Shown here piece after piece: positions 44,108 through 54,946 of a stretch of DNA of 64,000 nt. Position 1 is the stretch's first letter. Each line of letters begins with the position of its first letter. The position numbers and the translations under genes are program-made. The notes beneath the pieces are model-generated. The model saw only the letters and a list, made by a program, of their open reading frames with translations. It had not been told where the DNA came from and ran no database searches. This stretch comes from Pomphorhynchus laevis (Eukaryota > Acanthocephala > Palaeacanthocephala > Echinorhynchida > Pomphorhynchidae), in the NCBI GenBank assembly GCA_012934845.2, contig WNNJ02000915.1, positions 78,857-142,856 on the forward strand, in the 5' to 3' direction.

Positions 44108-44131
44108 GTTTCGAAAAATTTCTTCTTCAAG
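44108..44131 (-). ncRNA. Degenerate hammerhead-like core 3' of the PLE nuclease ORF
   Basis: On the minus strand CTTGAAGAAGAAATTTTTCG is followed by AAACGC. This resembles CTGAAGA-stem II-GAAAC with one substitution in the first box. It lies about 90 bp downstream of the minus-strand GIY-YIG ORF and in the same orientation, as in PLE terminal repeats. Confidence 0.45.
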
Positions 44132-44221
44132 TGATTACACTAGATATTTTCTGCAGTATATATCTTGATTCCGACATGAAAGAATTCAGCGTATATCAAT
44201 TACATACCAAAATTCCAATTA

Positions 44222-44893
44222 TCATGGTACATGATATTCATGATACTTATTTAGCATTTTATCACTCATGATTTGTCCTATCCAATATTGCTCCGTTTGT
44301 TTCCTTTCATAGATATTTTTAAACCCTCCTTGTACAATTTGCGTTGATAATATATGATTTGGAAACTCAATTTTGTGATTAACCACTCCATCAAATCCTA
44401 TTTTGTTCTTTAGAATATCAGCACGTCTATTGTTCATTCTCAAGTTTAATTGTCTACCGCTCTCTCCGATATACTGTTTTTGACAATCATTGCATGTTGA
44501 TAAATATATTATATTCTTTGATTTACAAGTATGGTTACCTCTTGTTTTGTACGTTAACCCGGTGTGTTGACTCTTAAATGTGTTTGTAACATTCACTATA
44601 TCCGCACAACATTTACATCTTTTATCTTTACATGGAGCTGAGCTACCCATACTTTTCGTCGCTTCTGTCATATTTTTAATTTTTGAATGTACAATTTGAC
44701 ATTTAATGTGTTTGTTGTTTTTAAAATACACCTTAACTCTGTTTAGGCTGGTCAAATTTCGATCTTTGTTTGTGTTTAGTAATTTGTTAATATTTTCAAA
44801 TGCTGCGTTATACTCTAGAATACAATTAATATTTTTATTGTCCTCCGAGCAGGCTTCCTCTTTGTGGTTTTTCAGCAAAATTGATCTGTTCAT
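44222..44893 (-). CDS. GIY-YIG endonuclease of a Penelope-like element
   Basis: A 223-codon minus-strand frame. It has a Cys cluster (CKDKRCKCCADI, about residues 89-100), then 'TGLTYKTRGNHTCKSKNIIYLSTCNDCQKQYIGESGRQLNLRM'-type order with the GIY-YIG motifs as 'IIYL...QYIGES' (about residues 126-143) and a conserved Arg, and further His and Glu. In PLEs this C-terminal domain nicks target DNA. Here no RT precedes it in frame, so the element is 5'-truncated or the RT is elsewhere (33145-35540 is a candidate relative). The frame itself is intact, which is notable for a truncated copy. The internal Met start may not be the real start. Confidence 0.85.
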   Translation of the reverse strand: MNRSILLKNHKEEACSEDNKNINCILEYNAAFENINKLLNTNKDRNLTSLNRVKVYFKNNKHIKCQIVHSKIKNMTEATKSMGSSAPCKDKRCKCCADIVNVTNTFKSQHTGLTYKTRGNHTCKSKNIIYLSTCNDCQKQYIGESGRQLNLRMNNRRADILKNKIGFDGVVNHKIEFPNHILSTQIVQGGFKNIYERKQTEQYWIGQIMSDKMLNKYHEYHVP

Positions 44894-45046
44894 TTTTCTA
44901 ACTCTGTTGTACTGTGTTAGGCACTGCCTATGAGAATATCCACTATTTTTTTAATATATATATAATCTTATATATATAATCTTAAGAGTTTCGTTTGAAT
45001 CGGAATATATAATAAGCTGGTGTATTTTCATAATTGTATATATAAA

Positions 45047-47225
45047 ATTAATTACAACGGAAACAGCACCGCCGTAAGGGATCCTGAGAAGACCAGTTAA
45101 TAAATTAGAGGATTAATTCAACCAGGACTGTCTATTACACCCATCTGCTTTTCTCTATATATAGAGAATTTTATGCTTCTACACTGCGAGACAGCGTACC
45201 GTGTCGGCTTTGATAAGCATCACCAATCGCAGCAATACAATGTATACACATCACAAACAACCCATATATAGATTAAAGCAGAAAGAATTCACTATATGCT
45301 AATTGCATGATGTAGCTCGCGCTTTCGAAGTCAATGCAATGCAGTGAATTCTTTTCAGTGTAATAAACATCAGCGGGATAACTAAATGACTAATACAATT
45401 AATTACAAAGGAAACAGAACCGCCCCCTGAGATCCTCAGAGTGACCAGAAAATAAATTAGAGGTTTGAGTCAACCAGGACTGTCTATTACACCTATCTGC
45501 ATTTCTCTATATATAGAGAATTTCATGCTTCTACATTGCAAAACGGCAAACTGTTTTGGTTTTGAGAAGCCTCATCAGTTGCAGCAATACAATGTATACA
45601 CATGAAAAACATACTATTTATAGATTAAAGCAGAAAGAATTCACTATATGCTAATTGCATGACGTAGCTTGCGCTTTCGAAGTCAATGCAATGCAGTTAA
45701 TTCTTTTCATTGTAATAGACATCAGTAGGATCACTAAACGACTAATATAATTAATTACAAATGAAACAGCATCGCCGTCTGGGATCCTCAGAAGACCAGT
45801 AATTAAATTAGAGGTTTGATTCAACCAGGACTCTCTAATACACATATCTGCTTTTCTCTATATATAGAGAATTTCATGCTTCTATATTGCAAAACGGCAA
45901 ACTGTTTTGGTTTTGAGAAGCCTCGTCAGTTGCAGCAATACAATGTATACACATGAAAAACATACTATATATAGATAAAAGCAGAAAGAATTCACTATAT
46001 GCTAATTGGATGACGTAGCTTGCGCTTTCGAAGTCAATGCAATGCAGTTAATTCTTTTCATTGTAATATATATCAGTGGGATCAATAAATTACCAATAAA
46101 ATTAATTACAAATAAAACAGCATCGCCGCCTGGGATCCTCAGAGGACCAGTAAATAAATTAGAGGTTTGATTCAACCAAGACTGTCTAATACACATATCT
46201 GCTTTTCTCTATATATAGAGAATTTCATGCTTCTACACTGAAAGACGACGTACCGTTTCGGATTTAAGAAGCCTAATCAGTTGCAGCAATACAATGAACA
46301 CATGATAAACATACTATATATAGATTAAAGCAGAAAGAATTCGCTATATGCTAATTGCATGATGTAGCTTGCGCCTTCGAAGTCAATGTAATGCAGTTAT
46401 TTCTTTTCAGTGTAATAGACATCAGCGGGATAACTAAATGACTAATATAATTAATTACAAAGGAAACAGAACCGCCGCCTGAGATCCTCAGAGTGACAAG
46501 TAAATAAATTAGAGGTTTGAGTCAACCAGGACTGTCTATTACACCTATCTGCATTTCTCTATATATAGAGAATTTCATGCTTCTACATTGCAAAACGGCA
46601 AACTGTTTTGGTTTTGAGAAGCCTCATCAGTTGCAGCAATACAATGTATACACATGAAAAACATACTATATATAGATAAAAGCAGAAAGAATTCACTATA
46701 TGCTAATTGGATGACGTAGCTTGCGCTTTCGAAGTCAATGCAATGCAGTTAATTCTTTTCATTGTAATATATATCAGTGGGATCAATAAATTACCAATAA
46801 AATTAATTACAAATAAAACAGCATCGCCGCCTGGGATCCTCAGAGGACCAGTAAATAAATTAGAGGTTTGATTCAACCAAGACTGTCTAATACACATATC
46901 TGCTTTTCTCTATATATAGAGAATTTCATGCTTCTACACTGAAAGACGACGTACCGTTTCGGATTTGAGAAGCCTCATCAGTTGCAGCAATACAATGAAC
47001 ACATGATAAACATACTATATATAGATTAAAGCAGAAAGAATTCGCTATATGCTAATTGCATGATGTAGCTTGCGCTTTTGAAGTCAATGCAATGCGGTGA
47101 ATTCTTTTTATTGTAATAGACATCAGTGAGATCACTAAATTACCAATATAATTAATTACAAAGGAAACAGCATCGCCGTCTTGGATCCTCAGAGGACCGG
47201 TAAATGAATTAGAGGTTTGATATAT
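45047..47225 (-). repeat. 350-bp tandem array with hammerhead-like cores (retrozyme-like)
   Basis: Six full units plus a partial one. ATTAATTAC recurs at about 45047, 45398, 45749, 46100, 46450, 46801 and 47150, and the CTCTATATATAGAG palindrome recurs once per unit. On the minus strand each unit has a hammerhead-like core. The best, at 46981-46935, reads CTGATGA, stem II GG...CC, GAAAC, and a short stem III ACG/CGT ending in GTC, the expected cleavage triplet. Sequences flanking the core can form a partial stem I (TGCAA / TTGCA in some units). Other units carry substitutions in CTGATGA or GAAAC. Short frames of 64 codons in several units are by-products of the repeat. Confidence 0.85.
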
Positions 47226-47334
47226 ATAATCATAGTTGTACTGCCGTCTGTGATCATCAAAGACCTTTCCTGTATTAAAAAGTAGAAAACATAAGACGAT
47301 ATCTTATCTAAAATTCTTGATTACTAACTACGAA

Positions 47335-47362
47335 CTGACGAAGTCCCACATAGGTGTGAAAC
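47335..47362 (+). ncRNA. Hammerhead-like core
   Basis: CTGACGA (47335-47341), a partial stem II (CAC/GTG), then GAAAC (47358-47362). The core boxes match the consensus; stem II is weak and stems I and III were not found. Confidence 0.45.
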
Positions 47363-47651
47363 GTTTTTAGAAAGAAGTTCCCGTCTTCTGTTTTCAACTT
47401 GTTAATACTTTTAAAGCTCTTTGAGGATTACATATATAATATGTAACATCATATATATTATATATATTATACTATATAATATAATATTATATATAATATT
47501 AAAACATGGCAGTATATATTATATTATAATATATACATATATAATATATAAGCCAAAAATAAATTCCAGCAGCAGAAAAATGTTACATTTAAAATCTGTT
47601 TAAAATTTCAATTATCAATTGCTTATATTATTATGCACGCATCATAAACTT
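47363..47651. other. TA-rich spacer
   Basis: Dense ATATAATATTATATA-type sequence before the right inverted arm; no gene seen. Confidence 0.5.
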
Positions 47652-48256
47652 TCATACGGAAGGCTAACAAACCAATTTTCGTTCCGTCTGTGAGTTTTAG
47701 GCTAAATATTATATTTTACGTATCACTGGATAGTGATTACAAAAATAGCACTGGAAATCAACAAAAACTTAGATTTAAAATTTCATCGCAAAAGCATATT
47801 AAACGAAGGCTAAAAGTAATCGTGCTGCATCCATTTTCTACACCATCGTTTGCTAAGAAAAGTTTCAATTATCGACAGATTTAGATAGAGTTTATGCAAA
47901 CTATTCTGAGAAACCAACCCGGTGGTGTATGCTTTCGAGAGCAAGGTTTATCCTAATCTCTATATTTTAGGCTAGATTCTTATGATCTCGAGCCATATCA
48001 GAAGACAGATTTCATACAAGAAATGTTTTTGGCTATTTTTCTTTCGTTATCTGTTTCTTTTTTATTTTAATGTAAGTTATTAATTAATTTATTAATTTGT
48101 TTATAAAATAAATTTATTGGAAGGTAATATTAGAGCCTTTCAATGAAAAAGAAACTATTAGAAAATAGAAAAGAAATAAAGAAAAGAAAAAATGCATAAA
48201 AGAAACTATTAGTAACTATTAAAATGTTATGTTGAAACGATTCTATTCATTAACGA

Positions 48257-48322
<66 letters not shown>

Positions 48323-49035
48323 GTACACTACTGATTTATTGGTTTTATCAACGTATAAATCACCAGTTAAAGACGACATTTAATCGATTTCACTTCGTTA
48401 TATTTTAATTTAATGATAATTTTTGTATTTATAAAATTTTAACAGTAAAATCCAGTTTATTGTTTTCGAATAGACAGTGCTTCATCCGATTCTGATAAAC
48501 TGCATCTATGATCAAACAGAAATCCGTAAATATGCAATATGTTTTGTCGGAATATGCAATATTTTGCATAATAAATATTTTATTTGGGTTCGTTGACATA
48601 AAAATTAAGAGTTTGCATTCACTTTCTGCTTTCAGAAATCGAGTTATGTTCCGAGTTATCTATAATACCGTTACATAGTTAGTTAAAGTTTGTTATATAG
48701 AATGTATATATTACATTGCAAATTATTAAATTTCACCGAAACGTTTTGCAATAGCAAACCTGACATTGCAATTTACATCAAAATTTATTAAATACAATTT
48801 TGTTTTTGTCACTGGTATTCAATTTTTTTTTAAATTTTAATTAGCAATTGATTATATTCTTATTCAAGCATTATTGACCATTAAACTCTTAATTGGCTGT
48901 TTTCATATGCTCATGGCCTATTTGTAAGCATTTAAAATGCTTCGTTAATTTATAGTAAATGAAAACATTTTAAAACAAATAAATCCGTTTTTAAGGTATA
49001 TTTTATAAACATATGATATTAATAGGACATTAATT
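47652..49035. repeat. Right arm of the 1.35-kb inverted repeat
   Basis: Reverse complement of 35520-36868, near-identical. It includes a longer TA microsatellite (48260-48322). It ends where the 355-bp dimer begins, at about the position that corresponds to the first codons of the PLE RT in the left copy. Confidence 0.93.
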
Positions 49036-49620
49036 AGGATGGTCCGGAAAGCACATGGTTAGTGTAAAGAGGCTAGACCCATGCTACCACGTTAGCAAAT
49101 TCTCGGAAATGCCTATTTATTATATCACAAAGCAGCCGAAACGACTGATGGTAGTTCACCCTACTGATGAGTGCTGCCGATTACCATCAGCTCGTCTAGG
49201 AGTGATAAGGAAGTCTGCTCTACTTGTAATCGAACTCCAGTTTTTGGCAACATCTACAATTATGAAACTGAAGCCTATTAGCACCGGAGCACAGTTTAAC
49301 AAAGTCAGATATTAAATTATAAAAATGTATCCTCTAAAGGATTCTGTGAGAAAGCAAGCAACGACAACAAGTAAAATTCCTGCTGAATAAAATTAGGATG
49401 GTCCGGAAAGCATATGGTTAGTTTAAAGAGGTTAGACCCATGCTACCACGTTAGCAAATTCTCGGAAATGCCTATTTATTATATCACAAAGCAGCCGAAA
49501 CGACTGATGGTGGTTCACCCTACTGATGAGTGCTACCGATTACCATCAGCTCGTCTAGGAGTGATAAGGAAGTTTGCTCTACTTGTAATCGAACTCCAGT
49601 TTTTGGCAACATCTACAATT
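49036..49620 (+). repeat. Dimer of a 355-bp unit with hammerhead boxes
   Basis: ATTAGGATGGTCCGGAAAGC at about 49035 recurs at about 49391, with near-identity over about 230 bp. Each copy has GCAGCCGAAACG and, 30 bp later, CTGATGAGTGCTG. CAGC/GCTG and C/G next to the boxes can pair as stem II, giving a circularly permuted hammerhead arrangement. Stem I is not evident. Frames of about 70-98 codons across both copies look like by-products. Confidence 0.7.
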
Positions 49621-49742
49621 ATATATATGTTAAATTTTCTGCTGTTAAGATCTATTTTCGACTTATATATTGATTTTAATTTATACTTACAATATATAAG
49701 CTGGAAATAAATCTTAGCAGCAGAAAAATGTAACATTTAAAA

Positions 49743-49945
49743 TCTATTTTAAATTTTAATTAGCAATTGATTATGGTCTTATGCAAGCATCGTTGACCAT
49801 CAAACAATTTATTGGCTGTTTTCATGTGCTCAATCTTTTTTATTTTATTGGCCTGTTTGTAAGCATTTAAAGTGCTTCGTTAATTTATAGTAAATTAAAG
49901 GATTTTAAAACAGTTAAATCCGTTTTAAAGGTAAAAGCCAAAGAA
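49743..49945 (+). repeat. Partial copy of the inverted-repeat arm
   Basis: It matches the outer 200 bp of the right arm (AATTAGCAATTGATTAT to AAATCCGTTTTAAAGG) with about 10-15 percent differences and one short insertion (near 49832). Confidence 0.85.
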
Positions 49946-52059
49946 TTCAATGTTATTACTGCTATGTGCAGTAGATACTACAGCCTATTTATGTCTCACT
50001 ACCATCACAATATCAAAATATTTCAAGGAATTGTAATTTATGATCTCGGATTGAAAGGTTATCAGAAGAAACAGGTTGTCTTTTTATTCAAATATATACA
50101 GTCACTAATAATATAATTTACATTGTTAAAGTTCATTTGTCTCTTATATTAATTATCAAAACATATCGCAAAAACACAAAATTTTCGAGTTATTCCTGAA
50201 TGCAATGTTGCAAAAGTTATTACCATTACCTACATTCATTTAACGACAATTTAAGTGAAGTTTACACCATAGAACAAAGGGCAGTTAGGCCAAATGTCTA
50301 GATCACGAACATTAAACCTTATATTGTCATTACGATTAGAAAAAGTCGAGTAATAAAATATAAATATATAATAAGAAAGCCAAAATATAATTATATTACA
50401 ATTTTAATATTTTTTAAAAAATTACATTAATACAATATAATAAAATATATTAAAATGTTTTATGTTATAAAACATTCCTATGATAATTTAATATTTCAAA
50501 TAGTAAGTGAATAATTACATAAATTAAATACAATTCACAACATTTTGTATAATTTTAATAAAATTTATATTGAAAATTTTTAATTAATACAATTTTATGC
50601 ATTGAATAAACGGTCGAATAATGAAATATTATTTATTTTAGTTCAGTTTTTAATTATTTATGCAAAATTCTCTATTTTTTCGAGCATTTTAATAAATTGT
50701 TCATTTACATGCAAATTTTTATCCAACAACCTTATTTGGACAACCGTGTAATAGTGATAATTTGATATCCCTAAATTATATCAATACCTTAGTATAAAGT
50801 TATTGTAATAATCACATAAAAAGAATATATTTTCGAAATATTGATATAATTTAAATTCAAATATATAAATATAATTTTAATACGCTTTATCCTAATTTAG
50901 ATTTAGCTGATATTAAATCGAATAGTCTATAATTATATTTTTAAAGTCTATATTTTTTACAGTCTTTGTATGTTATCATGTTACTGTGCTAGTTATTGAA
51001 TTCGTATCTTTTACATTTTCCCATATTATAAATATTATAAATATTTCTCATATTATATTTGAATAATCACATATTAGGAATGAATTTTTGACAGTGTGCT
51101 GTTAAGCGTGATTGAGATATGACTGAGGTTTTGATAAACAAGAGTGTTGCCAACGGTATATTTTCATTTCAATTTAATTTATGATATTGTTATAAGTACA
51201 TATTATTTGCAAACGTGTAAATTATAAACTAACAATTTTAGAATAATAAAACTATAACATTTCTTTATATTTTGTACATATTCGTTTTAGACAAATTCTA
51301 AAACTAATAGAATAATATAATCAAAGTATATTTATTAACGAAAGTTTATTAATATTCATTGAATTCTTCTGTATCTTACCAAAACATCAATCAAGTACAA
51401 ATATTTGGTTTGCAAATGTTAGAATGTGATGCATTTTCTAATTATAAACGCTGCGAATCGTAGTATATGATAATCGTTAATTTATTCACAAAATTTCATT
51501 ATTATCTTGATTGAATGTTCAGCTTATCAGCTTGGGATGCAAAATTCGCAGATTTCCATTTGAGCAGTTTCCCAGACATGTCAAAAATCTTGATAATTAT
51601 GCATTCAAACCGTTAGTTATTCAGGTATTTAATATTTAGTATATCAAAAATTGTGATTACCTAAATTTACTATATCAAATTGTGTGTTTATTTATATAGT
51701 ACACATATTCTTTATTTTAAAGTTGATATTCTTGAGCTTATAAGCCCATATTATTTTCAAAAAATACTTATAATGTTTAATGAGAAAATGCAATTGATTT
51801 ACTTGTAGTTTAAATTCTATTTGGTTATATTGGATTTTTGCAATCTTACATAACCGAAAATTCCGACAGATAAACAGAAAAGAGTTTTTCATCAAATTAC
51901 ATAAAATATTATTATACCTGTATATTGTAAATTGTATATTACCACTTTGAAATACAAGTTGTGAAGCCTTAATAATCTAAAAGAATTAATCCGGAAAGTA
52001 TTTGCAAATTCTATTATGAAGTTTACTAAAAATAAGAGTAAGTTCTTGTGTAGCTACAA
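49946..52059. other. Gene-free AT-rich region
   Basis: No coding signal. A segment at about 51826-51905 (ACCGAAAATTCCGACAGATA) recurs diverged at about 52258-52330. Confidence 0.5.
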
Positions 52060-52132
52060 GGCCACACTGATGAGACCACGCTGTAGCGATGAGTAGACAC
52101 AGGTCGAAACGCCCCATCGATGGCTAGTGGTC
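52060..52132 (+). ncRNA. Hammerhead ribozyme-like sequence
   Basis: Stem I GGCCAC (52060-52065) can pair with GTGGTC (52127-52132). CTGATGA lies at 52067-52073, stem II GACC / GGTC at 52074-52077 and 52102-52105 with a 24-base loop that can itself fold, and GAAAC at 52106-52110. Stem III GCC / GGC (52111-52113 and 52122-52124) is followed by TA before the cleavage point. One mismatch at stem III (C opposite C) and one unpaired A next to CTGATGA weaken it. It is the most complete three-stem candidate here. Confidence 0.6.
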
Positions 52133-52477
52133 AGTGGTAATACAGTGCATCTTGGAATAAGTTGTCCGATGAATTTTTTATAAATCATATCAAGTTTTAG
52201 TTCTTTTCCCTGTTCGTGTTGTAAATAAAAGTTGTAGCATAATTTTTTTCAGATTAATTCTTTTAATCTGCATAACTGAAAATACCGACAGATATGCAAA
52301 AGACATTTTAATCAAATTACATATAATTATATATATTGTACAATTATATATCTTATATAAATTACAATATTATAATATTACATCATATTACTAATTATGT
52401 ATTACATTATATTCCATTATTTATTATATAATTATATTTTGTATATATTATTGTATATAAATTTTATATATACGTTG

Positions 52478-53530
52478 CCACCTCGATGAAATTTTAAATC
52501 TGAGTTTTCGTTGATTTACAGTATTTTTGTTATCACTATCCAGTATTTTTGTTATCACAGACGGGACAAACATTTGTTTGTTAGACTTCCGTATGCAAGC
52601 ACTTACTAAATGAGTGACATCAGTTTCATGACCAACGTTCTTATATCTCATCAGATGTTCTTAGTCATGTTATTGTCAATGATTCCAATTAATTTAGATT
52701 ATTCTAAATTATTGCATATGATGATAATGTAAATGCTGTTGGATCGAATATGCAGTTAATCAGAATCGAATGAACCATAATTTATTCGAAAACAATAAAC
52801 TGGACTGTTAAATTTCGCTGCCACTTTGATAGATAATCAAAAATTTAGTCATTTCATTACTAACTTGGTACTACCTTAGTTTCATTTGCGAATTTTTTAA
52901 ATTTTAGAACTTCCATTGTAGTTAAAGTTGTAATAATTTAGTGTTCCTATGAATGTGGATAATTAACATTTAAAAACATTTGGTTATATCTAGCCTAAAT
53001 AAAAAAATTATTAAAAAATGTTATTAACAATTATTCATTACTGCTAATTTTACTATTCATTTATAGTTTAGTCCATTTATAAATTTAAATTAATTTATAA
53101 ATCCTTTTAAATTGTTAAAAATATAAAATTAAAAAATTATCATTTAATTGAAGTGTACTAAATGTCGTCTTTAAATGATGATTTATTTGTTGACCCAATC
53201 AAAAAATCATTAGTGTACGCTGATATATTCGTTAACTTCAATATAAAGGGCCTAAATAAATAGAATCACTTCAACAGAACCTTCAAATAGTTACTTATAG
53301 TTTATCTTATTTTTTCTAATAGTTTATTTGTTATTAAAAGTTTCTAATATTACATTCCAATAAATTTATTTTATAAATTAATTAATTAATTAATAACTTA
53401 CATTAAAATAAACGATAAACAGATAACAAAAGAAAAATAGTCAAAAACATTTCCTGTATGGAATCTGTCTTCTGATCTGGCTTGAGATCAGTACAAGCTA
53501 GACTAAAAATCTAGAGATTCGAAACCAGGC
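52478..53530. repeat. Diverged, permuted copies of the inverted-repeat arm
   Basis: 52478-52605 matches the inner end of the left arm (ATCACTATCCAGT, CTTCCGTATGCAAGCACTT). Then 52730-53530 matches its middle part (ATTCGAAAACAATAAACTGG, AATGTCGTCTTTAA, CCAATAAATTTATTTTA, GAATCTGTCTTCTGATCTGG) in the same orientation. The end segment thus precedes the middle segment, as expected from head-to-tail tandem copies. Confidence 0.75.
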
Positions 53531-53972
53531 AATTCTTTAGTGCTAATGCTTAGACTAATCTCTTGTAATGTCGAAATGTAAAGATAAAAACAATAGCCGT
53601 ATTATAGAGTGAGCTTATTTAATTACCGAAAATAAGAATAATTCATCGTGAATATTTCAGTAATCATTAAAAGATTATAAAGGTTGCACATTAAATGCGC
53701 AGACGTAGCTAATCATGTATATAATAACCGTTATGTTATTATTTTATTATTACATTTTATATGACATTATTAATTGTATAACTATTAAAGAACTTGGGAA
53801 ATAAAGAAACGTTCTCTGTAATTTAAAAAAATTAACATTTAAACTATTTTATGTTATCAAATCAATTCAAAATGCTGTCGTTATGCTTTTGCGATATTAT
53901 AATTTTAGATTATAAATAAATATAATATAAATTATATTTTAAGCAATAATTATTATCTACACTGTAGTTTAG

Positions 53973-54473
53973 CTGGCACTAAATGAATTCGGTCCAAGAA
54001 TAATTTATGGTGACACGTCTATTCGTTATTTCAATGTCAGCTGGAGCAGACTATTATCGGACAGTGATAAAAGAGGAATTACCGCTCGTGAGCTACCCGA
54101 AAATTACATTCCCAAATATACATGTTCCAATATGTTCAAGTGGTTTCGAGAGTATTCACTTGATCATACAAAAAATCTAATTACGGAAGCAGGTCTTATA
54201 GTGATATCTTACGACTCGATAATATCGCATGTATTAATGAGAGCTTGGATTGCTTGCGCTCTTGATATGTCATGCATTACATGCACAACATTTGATGGAA
54301 TTCACCGCTACGACCAAAGCGCATTCAGTATTCTGCTAACTTTCTTCTACTTGCCGTCTAACAACGAGACCAAGAACGTATCAAAACCTAGCGTATATGA
54401 TGTTTTAAATTCAATTGATGTCGACATTGCTGTTGTAATGAGAACAATGGACTTTGGTGATTTCGACAAGTAA
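53973..54473 (+). CDS. Candidate terminal exon, DUF1647-like protein
   Basis: An AG at 53971-53972 after a pyrimidine-containing stretch precedes an open frame of 166 codons ending in TAA (54471-54473). Residues include 'GDTSIRYF', 'AGLIVISYDSIISHVLMRAWIACALDMSCI', a Cys pair and 'HRYDQSAFSILLTFFY'. From memory this order (a DTSIR-like segment, a membrane-proximal alpha/beta segment, a CALE-type Cys region and an HRYDQS motif) is typical of the C-terminal half of DUF1647-type, probably Golgi glycosyltransferase-like, proteins of insects and nematodes. The acceptor phase (0) fits the donor at 42230. Surrounding DNA is repeat-rich, so this may be a gene fragment. Confidence 0.5.
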   Translation: MALNEFGPRIIYGDTSIRYFNVSWSRLLSDSDKRGITARELPENYIPKYTCSNMFKWFREYSLDHTKNLITEAGLIVISYDSIISHVLMRAWIACALDMSCITCTTFDGIHRYDQSAFSILLTFFYLPSNNETKNVSKPSVYDVLNSIDVDIAVVMRTMDFGDFDK

Positions 54474-54884
54474 TTAACAGAAGATGATAGTTTAATTAAA
54501 CTCAAAGTTAACGTTCTATTTCGTAGATAAAGACAAAATTATTTTATATTTAATACGGAAATGTTTTTATTTCGAGCTTTTAAAATGTTAAATTTCGTTA
54601 TTATTAACGAAATTAAAAATCCATTTTTATTTATTTATAAAATCCATTTTTATCAGTTTCGTTCAAACGTTTTGATTATCAATCGGACAATAAAAGCGTT
54701 TCTGTTTGCAACTAACTTCTTCGCTATTCAAACTTCAAGTTTTCGGAATCAAGAGCTATATTGGTAGCTGAGAGGTGAGTTTTTGCTGTTGATATAGTTT
54801 AGTTTAGTTTATTTATTTTTTATTTTTTTATTTTTTTTTGATTTTTGTTTGTTGTATCTGCTTTTTGTTTTTTGTTTTTATTTA
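54474..54884. other. Spacer, T-rich at the end
   Basis: Possible 3' flank of the preceding exon. A 68-codon frame (54561-54767) has no recognisable feature. 54800-54890 is T-rich low complexity. Confidence 0.4.
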
Positions 54885-54946
54885 TTCATATATATACATC
54901 TAACATAAGTACGTAAGTACAGTTGGAAGGAACTAATTGCCTTAAG

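Noticed and set aside
45651-46897. Repeated 64-codon minus-strand frames as genes
   Set aside because: One per 350-bp repeat unit, arising from the tandem array.
35520-49035. Terminal inverted repeats of one giant DNA transposon
   Set aside because: No transposase or Maverick-type gene between the arms, and extra partial arm copies at 49743 and 52478 fit a PLE 5' region better.
49055-49710. Two paralogous small proteins (about 86 and 98 codons)
   Set aside because: Their similarity follows from the 355-bp DNA dimer, which extends beyond the frames and carries ribozyme-like boxes; no coding bias seen.
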